Assembly: GCA_002700865.1 (NCBI GenBank)
Contig: PAFB01000028.1
Location: forward strand, 1-27,507
DNA from: Rhodospirillaceae bacterium
Lineage (GTDB): Bacteria; Pseudomonadota; Alphaproteobacteria; UBA7985
Direction: 5' to 3'
DNA: 27,507 nucleotides
Under the pieces are notes generated by a model. The model was not told the DNA's origin. It saw only the letters and a list, made by a program, of their open reading frames with translations, and did not search any database. Positions within the stretch are counted from its first letter, which is position 1, and the number at the start of each line of letters is the position of its first letter. The position numbers and the translations under genes were made by a program. This document shows, in pieces, positions 1 to 6,797 of this stretch.

Positions 1-5
1 CTCAT
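1..5 (-). CDS. Start of next downstream gene (partial; dut is a plausible candidate)
   Basis: Only the first codon is inside the window. On the minus strand an ATG (positions 5-3) overlaps the TGA stop of coaBC (4-2) in an ATGA arrangement, and a GGAG ribosome binding site (minus strand, 17-14) sits 8 nt upstream of it. This is the usual signature of translational coupling, so the ubiE-ubiB-coaBC operon probably continues leftwards. In related alphaproteobacteria coaBC (dfp) is often followed by dut (dUTPase), but nothing in the window identifies the product; that name is inference from gene order only. Confidence 0.5.
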
Positions 6-1195
6 GTCAGCGTCTCCGCGACGCGCTGAACCAATCGCGCGGCGACCTGATCTTTGGTCAGCTTGGGCCACGGCTCGGTGCCCTTAGCGGACACCAGCGT
101 TACAGTATTGCTGTCTTCGCCAAATACAGCGCCCTGTGACACGTTATTGGCAAGAATCCAGTCAGCGCGCTTGCGACTCAGTTTAGCCCGGGCATTTTCC
201 ACGACGTTTTCGGTTTCGGCGGCAAAGCCAACGACCAGAGCCGGACGATTTTCAGCGCTGGCAATGGTCGCCAGTATGTCGGGGTTCTTGGTGAAGCTGA
301 CTGACATTTCAGCCTCGTTTGCTGTTTTCTTGAGCTTCTCTGACGCTGTTGTCTTGGGCTTCCAATCGGCGACGGCGGCAGCGAAAACGGCGATATCAGC
401 GGGTAAAGCACGCTGGGTCGCAGCAAGCATTTCGTCGGCAGTCTCAACCCTTACCGTGCGCACACCAAACGGCTCAGGCAGGCTTACAGGGCCGGTAATC
501 AGCGTGACGTCAGCCCCTGCTGCAGAGAGCGCACGGGCGATGGCCTGCCCCTGCTGCCCCGAGGAGCGGTTGGCCATAACCCGCACGGGATCGAGGGGTT
601 CGTGGGTTGGGCCGGAGGTTACCAGCGCGGTTTTGCCGGCCAGAGGCTTGGGCGCGAAAAAGGCTTCGGCGCGAGCAACGAGATCCTCAGGCTCTTCAAA
701 CCGACCCGTACCCATCTCCCCGCAGGCCATATCCCCATCCGCCGGACCCCAAACATGAACGCCCCGCTGCATCAGCGTCGCGACGTTAGCCTGCGTCGCT
801 GGGTTGGCCCACATGACCGGGTTCATCGAAGGCGCAATCGCCACGGGACCGTCGGCGGCTAGCACAGTGGTCGAGGCGAGGTCATCGGCCAGACCATTGG
901 CCATCTTGCCGATCAAATCAGCGCTGATCGGCGCAACAAGGATCAAATCAGCTTCGCGCGCCAAGCGGATGTGACCCATTTCGGCTTCGTCTTTGAGGCT
1001 GAAGAGGTCTTCGTAGACCGGGTTTTCGGCGAGTGCGCTCAAGGTCAGCGGCGTGATAAATTGTGCGCCGCCCTTGGTCAGCACTGGCACCACTGAAGCC
1101 CCAGCCTCTTTCAATCGTCGCACCAGAACCGCCGCCTTGTACGCGGCAATCCCACCAGAGACGATGAGCAATATCTGCTTTCCGTTCAGGGTCAT
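2..1195 (-). CDS. coaBC: Bifunctional phosphopantothenoylcysteine decarboxylase / phosphopantothenate-cysteine ligase
   Basis: Cytoplasmic CoA-synthesis enzyme, 397 aa, the family's normal length. It joins cysteine to 4'-phosphopantothenate (CoaB) and decarboxylates the product to phosphopantetheine (CoaC). The CoaC flavoprotein half (about 1-180) carries SGGIAAYKA, catalytic His75 in MGHIRLA, the PSMNPVMW motif with Asn125, and Cys158 in the ACGEMGTGRF substrate clamp. The CoaB half (about 185-397) has TSGPTHEPLDPVR, NRSSGQQG at about 209, ADWKP, and Lys289 in EKLKK. Several of these positions fall on the E. coli numbering. The ATG at 1195 follows a GGGAGG ribosome binding site lying in the last codons of ubiB, which ends 3 nt upstream; the two are clearly co-transcribed. 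Identification is firm. Confidence 0.97.
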   Translation of the reverse strand: MTLNGKQILLIVSGGIAAYKAAVLVRRLKEAGASVVPVLTKGGAQFITPLTLSALAENPVYEDLFSLKDEAEMGHIRLAREADLILVAPISADLIGKMANGLADDLASTTVLAADGPVAIAPSMNPVMWANPATQANVATLMQRGVHVWGPADGDMACGEMGTGRFEEPEDLVARAEAFFAPKPLAGKTALVTSGPTHEPLDPVRVMANRSSGQQGQAIARALSAAGADVTLITGPVSLPEPFGVRTVRVETADEMLAATQRALPADIAVFAAAVADWKPKTTASEKLKKTANEAEMSVSFTKNPDILATIASAENRPALVVGFAAETENVVENARAKLSRKRADWILANNVSQGAVFGEDSNTVTLVSAKGTEPWPKLTKDQVAARLVQRVAETLT

Positions 1196-1198
1196 GTC

Positions 1199-2728
1199 CT
1201 ACCCTCCCAGCACTTGCGTCAGAACCCACATGACACCAGCCCCACCCGCTCCAGCCAGCGCAAACCACAGCCAGATCGGTCCAGAAGACCGACGACGGTC
1301 CATTTCAGCATTGATATCCGTCAGCGCAGTCTCCGCCTGTTCAAGCATATTTGGCAAGCGTCCCGCCACTTCAAGGGCTGTTTCTGCATGTTCTGCGAGT
1401 TGGCTGATCGGATTTCGGTTATAGATCATCCAATCTCGGACCAAGGGCCGCGCAATATCCCAGATGTTGATTTCCGGCGCCAGCGATCGGGCAATGCCCT
1501 CAGCCATCAGCATGTTTTTCTGCAGCAGGAACAAATCGGGCTGCAAGCTCATGTCAAAAGTACGCCCCATGGCAAGCAACTGCCCCAGAAGCCGGGCGAA
1601 GGACACCCGTTCCAAGGGCTGATTGACAATGGGCTCAGCCACCGAGCGGAGCGCAAGGGCGAAGGCCTGCGTCGACGCGGTTTTCGGCAAATAGCCCTCG
1701 GCCGCGTAACGCTGTGCCAGACCGTCGTAGTCGCCTTCGAGCAAATGCGCCATCAGGTCAGCGAGAAACACCCGCCCTTTCCAATCCAAGCGCCCGACAA
1801 TGCCAAAATCGACAAAAACAACCTCTCCGCGGGCATCAATGAACATGTTTCCGGCGTGCTGATCACCATGGAAAAAGCCATCGTCGAACACGGCCTGAAA
1901 AAAGCAGGTCGCCGCGTTGGTCAGCACTTGGGCCAGATCGTGCCCGGCAGCGCGCAGTCGGTCGCGCTCGTCAATGTTGATGCCGTAAACTCGGGTCATG
2001 ACCAGCACCCGCTGGGTGGTCAGATCCCAGAACGGTGATGGCGTACTGAGGCCGCCCCGTTCTTTAAAGTTACGAGCCATTTGGTCGGCAGCTGCCGCTT
2101 CCATGCGCAAGTCCAGTTCCATGGCGGTTTGTGCGCGGAGTACGTCGATCAGACCGACTGGCTGTGCCCGCCGTAAATCCGGCACCAAACGCTGCGCCCA
2201 GCGCGCACCCCAGCGCAAAAAGCGCAGTTCGCGGTCAAAGCGTTTCTCGATACCCGGACGCAGGATTTTCACGGCCACGTCTTCGCCGGATTTCAAGCGC
2301 GCAAGGTGGACCTGTGCGACCGATGCAGCGCTGATGGGGGCGTCGAAGTCTGTGAAAACGTCTTCGACCGGGCGCCCCAGTGCTTCTTGCACGACAGCGC
2401 GGGCTTGCTCGGTGCTGAAGGGCTCCAACTGGTCCTGCAAGGCGGATAAATCGACCGCCGCCGCTTCACCGATCAAGTCGGCGCGGGTTGAGAGAATCTG
2501 GCCCAGCTTGATGTAAGTCGGTCCCAACCGCTTCAGCGCATGCGCCAAATTGGTCCCCGGTGAACGCCGTTTGGCACGGCCGCTTTTGATTCGACCAAGG
2601 AGACCGAGCGCGGTCGCCGGAAAGCTGCCTTTCGGGGCCAAAGAAAGCGCGACATCTGTCGCCCCTTCCCGCCCCAAGACCCATAGCAGGTTCAGCCCCC
2701 GGAAAGGATGAAGCAAGCCGCTCAACAT
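1199..2728 (-). CDS. ubiB: UbiB, atypical protein-kinase-like ubiquinone biosynthesis protein
   Basis: 509 aa, member of the ABC1/AarF/ADCK kinase-like family needed for ubiquinone (coenzyme Q) synthesis at the inner membrane; family members act as ATPases that support the Ubi enzyme complex. Visible motifs are the family-specific KxGQ (KLGQ at 74-77), an Ala-rich nucleotide loop (AASVAQVH, 134-141), the catalytic Lys in VAVKI (about 154), HGDQHAGN (287-294) in place of the kinase catalytic loop, and the metal-binding DFG (307-309). The C-terminal 25 residues form a hydrophobic segment, as expected for the UbiB membrane anchor. The gene starts 3 nt after the ubiE stop and ends 3 nt before the coaBC start; no strong Shine-Dalgarno is seen before its ATG, so translation is probably coupled to ubiE. 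Confidence 0.95.
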   Translation of the reverse strand: MLSGLLHPFRGLNLLWVLGREGATDVALSLAPKGSFPATALGLLGRIKSGRAKRRSPGTNLAHALKRLGPTYIKLGQILSTRADLIGEAAAVDLSALQDQLEPFSTEQARAVVQEALGRPVEDVFTDFDAPISAASVAQVHLARLKSGEDVAVKILRPGIEKRFDRELRFLRWGARWAQRLVPDLRRAQPVGLIDVLRAQTAMELDLRMEAAAADQMARNFKERGGLSTPSPFWDLTTQRVLVMTRVYGINIDERDRLRAAGHDLAQVLTNAATCFFQAVFDDGFFHGDQHAGNMFIDARGEVVFVDFGIVGRLDWKGRVFLADLMAHLLEGDYDGLAQRYAAEGYLPKTASTQAFALALRSVAEPIVNQPLERVSFARLLGQLLAMGRTFDMSLQPDLFLLQKNMLMAEGIARSLAPEINIWDIARPLVRDWMIYNRNPISQLAEHAETALEVAGRLPNMLEQAETALTDINAEMDRRRSSGPIWLWFALAGAGGAGVMWVLTQVLGG

Positions 2729-2731
2729 GGC

Positions 2732-3487
2732 TTAGATACGCCAGCCGTTGTGCACGGCAACAATACCACCGGACATGTTGCGGTGACTGACGCGACCAAA
2801 CCCGGCCTCCCGCATCATCTCTTCGAGTTGCTCTTGCGGCGGGAAACGACGGATGGACTCGACGAGGTACTGGTAACTGTCCCGATCGCCAGCCACCAAA
2901 CCGCCAAGCGTGGGCAGCAGCTTAAAGCTGTATTGGTCATAAATGTCCTTGAGAATCGGCAGCACCACACGGCTGAATTCAAGGCAGAAAAAACGTCCGC
3001 CAGGCCGCAGCACACGGCGAGCCTCGGCCAGTGCCAAGTCAGGCCGCGAGACGTTGCGCAGGCCAAAAGAAATCGTATAGGCATCGAAACTGCCGTCTTC
3101 GAAAGGCAGCGCTTCCGCGTTGCCGCAAACCCATTGCAGGTCGTCACGCCCTTGAAAACGCTCCTGCCCGGCGCGCAGCATTCCTTCGGTCAAATCAAAC
3201 ACCAGAACCCGACCCGAAGCCGCAGACCCGCCCTGCCGCTGTCGAATCCGATCAGCGACATCACCGGTTCCACCGGCAACGTCGAGGCAATGCTCACCGG
3301 CGCGCGGGCGCATCCAGTCCATCAAGGCATCTTTCCAAAAGCGATGCGCGCCCATGGACATCAGATCATTCATGATATCGTAACGGCTGGCGACGCTTTC
3401 AAAGACGCCCTGAACCATCGGAGCCTTCTCATCGACGCCAATATCGCGGAAGCCAAAATGGGCGGTGCGGTCATTTCGATCTGTCAT
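2732..3487 (-). CDS. ubiE: UbiE, demethylmenaquinone/2-polyprenyl-benzoquinol C-methyltransferase
   Basis: SAM-dependent C-methyltransferase of ubiquinone (and, where present, menaquinone) synthesis; about 251 aa from the chosen start. Family signature 1 is visible as YDIMNDLMSMGAHRFW, the SAM-binding glycine loop as DVAGGTGD, and signature 2 as RVLRPGGRFFCLEFS. An in-frame ATG exists 13 codons upstream (3526), but family homology begins with the MTDRNDRTAHFGF stretch, so the ATG at 3487 is preferred. It has a GAGGGG Shine-Dalgarno unusually close, about 1 nt from the start codon. First gene of the ubiE-ubiB-coaBC operon and divergent from mutM across 77 nt, which must hold both promoters. 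Confidence 0.95.
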   Translation of the reverse strand: MTDRNDRTAHFGFRDIGVDEKAPMVQGVFESVASRYDIMNDLMSMGAHRFWKDALMDWMRPRAGEHCLDVAGGTGDVADRIRQRQGGSAASGRVLVFDLTEGMLRAGQERFQGRDDLQWVCGNAEALPFEDGSFDAYTISFGLRNVSRPDLALAEARRVLRPGGRFFCLEFSRVVLPILKDIYDQYSFKLLPTLGGLVAGDRDSYQYLVESIRRFPPQEQLEEMMREAGFGRVSHRNMSGGIVAVHNGWRI

Positions 3488-3564
3488 ACCCCTCAGATAG
3501 CGTCTAACCCTTGCTGTGAAAAGCAAAGCCGCTCCATTAATCCTGCACAGGTGTCCGCCGTCCC

Positions 3565-4389
3565 ATGCCCGAATTGCCCGAAGTCGAAACTGTCGTCCGA
3601 GGTTTGCGTCCTTTTCTGCAGGGCCAAAGGCTTGATCGACTGTTGCTGCGCCGGGCCGATATGCGATTCCCCTTCCCGGAAGGACTGAGCCAGCGCGTCA
3701 GTGGGAAGACCATGGCATCCATTGAACGGCGCGCGAAATACGGTCTTATCCGCTTTGATCATCCCGAGCCGCTAAGCCTGCTGTTTCATTTGGGGATGAG
3801 CGGTCGGATGGTATGCGAAGAGGAGGTTGGCCTGCCGTTTGAGAAGCACGACCACGTTATCTTTGAAACCGCCAAAGGGCAGGTCCGGTTTAATGATCCC
3901 CGCCGCTTCGGGTTTCTCGATCTGATCGAGGGCCCTGACGACGAAAACCGGTTTCTCGGCTCGCTGGGACCAGAACCACTCGGAGAGCAGGTGACGCCCG
4001 CTTACCTGCGCACCGCCTTTAAAGACAGAGCCTCGCCCATAAAAGCGAGTCTGCTCAATCAACGACTGATCGCCGGACTGGGAAATATATACGTGTGCGA
4101 AGCGCTGTTCGAATCCGGCATCCGTCCGACGCGTAAAACCGGCTCACTCAAGCGAGCGGAGGTGGAACGGCTCTGCACGGCGATCAAGGGTGTTCTGAGC
4201 CGGGCAATCGAGGCAGGCGGGTCTTCCTTGCGCGATTACAAACAGGTTTCCGGAGAATTGGGGTATTTTCAGCATGCCTGGTCGGTTTATGGGCGCGAAA
4301 ACGATGATTGCCGGACCTGTGACGCCCCAATTAAGCGTATCGTGCAATCCAATCGGTCTACATTCTACTGCGCTGCTTGTCAGCGATAG
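3565..4389 (+). CDS. mutM: Formamidopyrimidine-DNA glycosylase (Fpg/MutM)
   Basis: Bifunctional base-excision repair glycosylase and AP lyase that removes 8-oxoguanine and ring-opened purines; 274 aa, normal length. The N-terminus MPELPEVETVVRGL supplies the catalytic Pro (residue 1 after Met removal) and Glu. Lys58 in RRAKYGL is the conserved second lysine, the helix-two-turn-helix lies in the KASLLNQRLIAGLGNIY region, and a C-terminal zinc finger has Cys249, Cys252, Cys269 and Cys272, ending in the typical CQR. Start codon as in the family; the upstream Shine-Dalgarno is weak. Divergent from ubiE and 79 nt upstream of rpsT, which has its own promoter. Identification is firm. Confidence 0.97.
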   Translation: MPELPEVETVVRGLRPFLQGQRLDRLLLRRADMRFPFPEGLSQRVSGKTMASIERRAKYGLIRFDHPEPLSLLFHLGMSGRMVCEEEVGLPFEKHDHVIFETAKGQVRFNDPRRFGFLDLIEGPDDENRFLGSLGPEPLGEQVTPAYLRTAFKDRASPIKASLLNQRLIAGLGNIYVCEALFESGIRPTRKTGSLKRAEVERLCTAIKGVLSRAIEAGGSSLRDYKQVSGELGYFQHAWSVYGRENDDCRTCDAPIKRIVQSNRSTFYCAACQR

Positions 4390-4399
4390 GAGCCTTGCC

Positions 4400-4428
4400 T
4401 TGCGCTCAGCCGACTTTGGGCCTATAGA
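4400..4428 (+). promoter_or_regulatory. Sigma-70-type promoter for rpsT
   Basis: A -35 element TTGCGC (4400-4405) and a -10 element TATAGA (4423-4428) are separated by exactly 17 nt, beginning just after the mutM stop. The predicted start point near 4435 would give an rpsT leader of about 34 nt. This is the best promoter match seen in the window by eye; it has not been tested against a matrix. Confidence 0.6.
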
Positions 4429-4468
4429 CGCGCTCAATCATTTACCAAGTCTTTGGAATTAGAACCGA

Positions 4469-4732
4469 ATGGCACATTCCCGTTCTGCACGTAAACGCGT
4501 TCGTACCGCCGCACGTCGCACTGAAATCAACCGCGCACGCCGTAGCCGCGTCCGGACCTACATCAAAAAAGTTGAAGCGGCTGTCGAAGCCGGTGATCAG
4601 GACGCAGCGCGCGCTGCTCTGGTCGCAGCTCAGCCCGAAATCATGCGCGGTGTCACCAAGGGCACCATGCACAAGAATACCGCTTCCCGGAAAATTAGCC
4701 GGTTGAGCGCGGCGGTGAAGCGGATGGCTTAA
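4469..4732 (+). CDS. rpsT: 30S ribosomal protein S20
   Basis: Small, very basic 87-aa protein that binds 16S rRNA in the 30S subunit. The N-terminus MAHSRSARKRVRTA, the helical Lys/Arg-rich core (RTYIKKVEAAVEAGD), and the C-terminal KGTMHKNTASRKISRL motif are standard for S20. The gene has its own promoter (4400-4428) and is closed by a strong terminator hairpin (4763-4798). In many alphaproteobacteria rpsT lies immediately upstream of dnaA, as here. Confidence 0.97.
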   Translation: MAHSRSARKRVRTAARRTEINRARRSRVRTYIKKVEAAVEAGDQDAARAALVAAQPEIMRGVTKGTMHKNTASRKISRLSAAVKRMA

Positions 4733-4762
4733 GCCACACGCACCTTCCGCTTTTGTTTTTTG

Positions 4763-4798
4763 AAAGCCGGTCAGGAACTCGTTTCTGACCGGCTTTTT
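4763..4798 (+). terminator. Rho-independent terminator after rpsT
   Basis: An inverted repeat with a 12-bp perfect outer stem (AAAGCCGGTCAG, 4763-4774, against CTGACCGGCTTT, 4785-4796) extends inwards by three pairs including one G-T, closing on a CTCG loop at 4778-4781. It ends in TTTTT and lies 31 nt after the rpsT stop. The T run fits termination in the plus direction only; on the opposite strand the hairpin is not followed by U. Confidence 0.9.
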
Positions 4799-4806
4799 CG
4801 TTTTGG

Positions 4807-4830
4807 GGATTCGTTATAGCCGCCGAATCC
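4807..4830. repeat. Inverted repeat carrying two GANTC sites, between the rpsT terminator and dnaA
   Basis: GGATTCG (4807-4813) and CGAATCC (4824-4830) are perfect 7-bp inverted arms around a 10-nt loop. Each arm contains a GANTC site (4808-4812 and 4825-4829). It could be a protein-binding palindrome or an RNA hairpin; no T run follows it. Confidence 0.55.
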
Positions 4831-4851
4831 TTGTCATACTTTTGTAACATG

Positions 4852-4881
4852 ACTAGACAAATCTGCCATTAGCGGTGTCAA
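4852..4881 (-). promoter_or_regulatory. Candidate minus-strand promoter in the rpsT-dnaA gap
   Basis: On the minus strand a perfect TTGACA (4881-4876) is followed after 18 nt by TCTAGT (4857-4852), a 4 of 6 match to TATAAT. Transcription from about 4845 would run leftwards through the 4807-4830 inverted repeat and the rpsT terminator stem, giving a short structured RNA with no open reading frame of note. Speculative; only the -35 element is strong. Confidence 0.25.
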
Positions 4882-5100
4882 ATTTTCACCACGTTTTTGG
4901 TAGCGTTGGAGTCGCTCGAACGGGAATCTAAGCCGCCGCTCGAAGAGTGCGTCCTCGACTCCACAACCCACCTCTTTTTTCGTTATTGACATGACTTCTG
5001 CGCTTGCGGGGTGGTTTCCCAACGGTAAGGTGAGCCATCGAGTTTGGTGAACCAAAAAACGAATGCGGGCATAAGAACCCGCTGCGTACCGGGCACATCT

Positions 5101-5129
5101 TTCTGCGTTTCTCGTTAAAGGGCCATAAG
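5101..5129 (+). promoter_or_regulatory. Candidate dnaA promoter next to a GANTC site
   Basis: TTCTGC (5101-5106), a 17-nt spacer and CATAAG (5124-5129, 4 of 6 to TATAAT) form a weak sigma-70-like match whose last base is the first base of a GAGTC site (5129-5133). A start near 5136 would give a dnaA leader of about 160 nt; a long dnaA leader is known in Caulobacter. A perfect TTGACA also occurs at 4986-4991 but lacks a usable -10. Low confidence. Confidence 0.25.
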
Positions 5130-5294
5130 AGTCCTTGAAGAAATGCCATTTGGAAAGAGCCTGAGGCGCGTGACAGGAATTGAGGAGAACAACGTGCGGG
5201 CTAGCGTTCCGGATTTGAATCGTGAGCAGGGAATCGCGATCTTCGCTGAAGAACTTCAGCACGCACAGACGGCCACCTTCTCAGGGGTGTGGTT

Positions 5295-6749
5295 GTGAGT
5301 GATCATCATTTAAACTTTCAGGATCGGCAGGAAATTTGGTCGCAAGTCAAAGCGGCGATCCGGCGGGAGTACGGCGAGAGCACCTATCGTTCATGGTTGC
5401 GGCCGATTGAGTTTTCCGAAGCCAATGACGAGCGTGTCCGGCTATCTGTGCCCTCCCGATTCGTGCGTGACTGGGTGCAGGCCAACTATCTTGAGCGTTT
5501 GCGCTCGCTGTGGATTCTGCACGAGCCGAGCATTGGTTCAATCGAAGTCATTGTCCGCCCGTCCACGCAGCATAACGTCCCCGTGCCACCCAGCAAGCAG
5601 GGTGCAAGCCACCTGACAGCGCCGCTGGAAGCAGCGACCGGCGGCAGCTCCAGCGCCGCTTCGCTTTCTTCGCCAGCTTACATCGAACACGTCGGCGCGT
5701 CGCAGTATCGCTACACGGTGCCAACCGACGAAAAGCAGCTGGTTAAGCGCTTCAGTTTCAAGGACTTTGTGGTTGGTCAGCCCAACGAGCTCGCCTACGC
5801 CGCTGCGCGGCGCGTGGCGGAAAGCTCGGATGTCGCCTTTAATCCTCTGTTCCTCTACGGCGGCGTGGGGCTGGGCAAAACCCACCTGATGCACGCGATC
5901 GCCTGGCATATTCGCGAAACCCAGCCTGAACGTCGGGTCGCCTATCTGTCGGCAGAAAAGTTCATGTCCCTGTTCATCCGCGCCGTTCGCCACCGCGATA
6001 CCATGGCGTTCAAGGATGAGTTCCGGTCGGTGGACGTTCTGATGATCGATGACATCCACTTCATCGGTAACAAAGAATCCTCGCAGGAAGAGTTCTTCCA
6101 CACGTTTAACGCGTTGGTGGACCAGAACCATCAAGTCGTCGTGTCTGCTGACAAATCCCCAAGCGATCTTGAAGGCCTCGAAGACCGGCTGAAGTCGCGC
6201 CTTGGTTGGGGCCTGGTTGCGGACATTCACCCGACGAACTACGAGCTGCGCCTATCGATCCTGCAGTCGAAGGCGGAAAGTATCGCTCTGGATATCCCGC
6301 CGCAGGTGCTGGAGTTCCTCGCGCACAAGATTTCTTCCAACGTCCGAGAGCTTGAGGGTGCGCTGAACCGCATTGAAGCCCACGCGATCCTGATTGGCCG
6401 TCCCGTTACTTTGGAGATGGTGCAGGACGTTCTGCACGACTTACTCAAGGCGAACGACCGCCGCGTGACCATTGAAGAAATTCAAAAGAAGGTCGCTGAG
6501 CATTTCAACATCAAGCTGAGCGAGATGTTCTCACCCCGGCGGGCCCGGTCCGTCGCGCGCCCCCGGCAAATCGCCATGTACCTGTCCAAGCAACTGACCA
6601 CCCGGTCCTTGCCTGAGATTGGCCGCCGGTTTGGTAACCGCGACCATACGACAGTGATGCACGCGGTTCGGAAGGTGGAAGAGCTCCGTTCACTCGACGC
6701 AACAATCGACGAGGACGTCGAACTGCTGCGTCGAATGCTTGAAAACTAG
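5295..6749 (+). CDS. dnaA: Chromosomal replication initiator protein DnaA
   Basis: AAA+ ATPase that binds and melts the replication origin; 484 aa. Domain I is at about 10-85, a low-complexity linker (domain II) at about 88-145, the AAA+ domain III follows with Walker A GGVGLGKT (189-196), Walker B LMIDDIHF (249-256) and the DRLKSRLGWGL arginine region, and domain IV ends with the DNA-binding signature GNRDHTTVMHAVRKVE (447-462). That signature has Asn where most DnaA proteins have a second Gly. Two in-frame GTG starts are possible: 5289, only 1 nt after AGGGG (5283-5287), and 5295, 7 nt after it; the second is preferred on spacing. The gene is convergent with the DUF1501 gene and is not followed by dnaN, which is unusual for this neighbourhood. 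Confidence 0.97.
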   Translation: MSDHHLNFQDRQEIWSQVKAAIRREYGESTYRSWLRPIEFSEANDERVRLSVPSRFVRDWVQANYLERLRSLWILHEPSIGSIEVIVRPSTQHNVPVPPSKQGASHLTAPLEAATGGSSSAASLSSPAYIEHVGASQYRYTVPTDEKQLVKRFSFKDFVVGQPNELAYAAARRVAESSDVAFNPLFLYGGVGLGKTHLMHAIAWHIRETQPERRVAYLSAEKFMSLFIRAVRHRDTMAFKDEFRSVDVLMIDDIHFIGNKESSQEEFFHTFNALVDQNHQVVVSADKSPSDLEGLEDRLKSRLGWGLVADIHPTNYELRLSILQSKAESIALDIPPQVLEFLAHKISSNVRELEGALNRIEAHAILIGRPVTLEMVQDVLHDLLKANDRRVTIEEIQKKVAEHFNIKLSEMFSPRRARSVARPRQIAMYLSKQLTTRSLPEIGRRFGNRDHTTVMHAVRKVEELRSLDATIDEDVELLRRMLEN

Positions 6750-6771
6750 GACCCAAACGCCCGCGTTACGG

Positions 6772-6792
6772 GCCGCCTGCATCACAGGCGGC
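6772..6792. terminator. Hairpin between convergent dnaA and DUF1501 genes
   Basis: GCCGCCTG (6772-6779) and CAGGCGGC (6785-6792) form a perfect 8-bp GC-rich stem with a 5-nt loop in the 48-nt gap between the two converging genes. There is no T run on either side, so it may be a bidirectional terminator of poor canonical form, or only a transcript-end stabilising hairpin. Confidence 0.45.
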
Positions 6793-6797
6793 GAACC

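Larger units (their letters stand above)
4808..5235. promoter_or_regulatory. GANTC (CcrM methylation) site cluster in the dnaA upstream region
   Basis: This covers most of the 560 nt between rpsT and dnaA, the only stretch above 300 nt with no supported gene. Eight GANTC sites are present: 4808, 4825, 4909, 4924, 4957, 5129, 5217 and 5231 (first base of each). About two would be expected by chance in this length. In alphaproteobacteria GANTC is methylated by the cell-cycle-regulated CcrM enzyme, and methylation state affects dnaA transcription in Caulobacter. The region also holds the rpsT terminator, one inverted repeat and weak promoter-like matches. No convincing DnaA box (TTATCCACA type) was found, so it is not called an origin. 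Confidence 0.55.

Noticed and set aside
54..758. Long plus-strand open frame opposite coaBC
   Set aside because: Shadow of the firmly identified coaBC gene; Ser/Ala-rich sequence typical of an antisense frame in GC-rich DNA. The same applies to other long antisense frames, such as 2708-3688 and 21801-22865.
4834..5262. 142-codon open frame on minus in the rpsT-dnaA gap
   Set aside because: It starts at GTG without a well-placed Shine-Dalgarno, uses many codons (AGA, TTA, CTA, ATA) that neighbours avoid, resembles no family, and covers the dnaA leader region with its GANTC sites. Treated as chance.
4733..5294. Replication origin (oriC) beside dnaA
   Set aside because: No 9-mer close to TTATCCACA or its complement was found; the best partial matches (near 4958 and 5288) agree at about six positions. 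In many alphaproteobacteria the origin lies elsewhere, so no origin is called.
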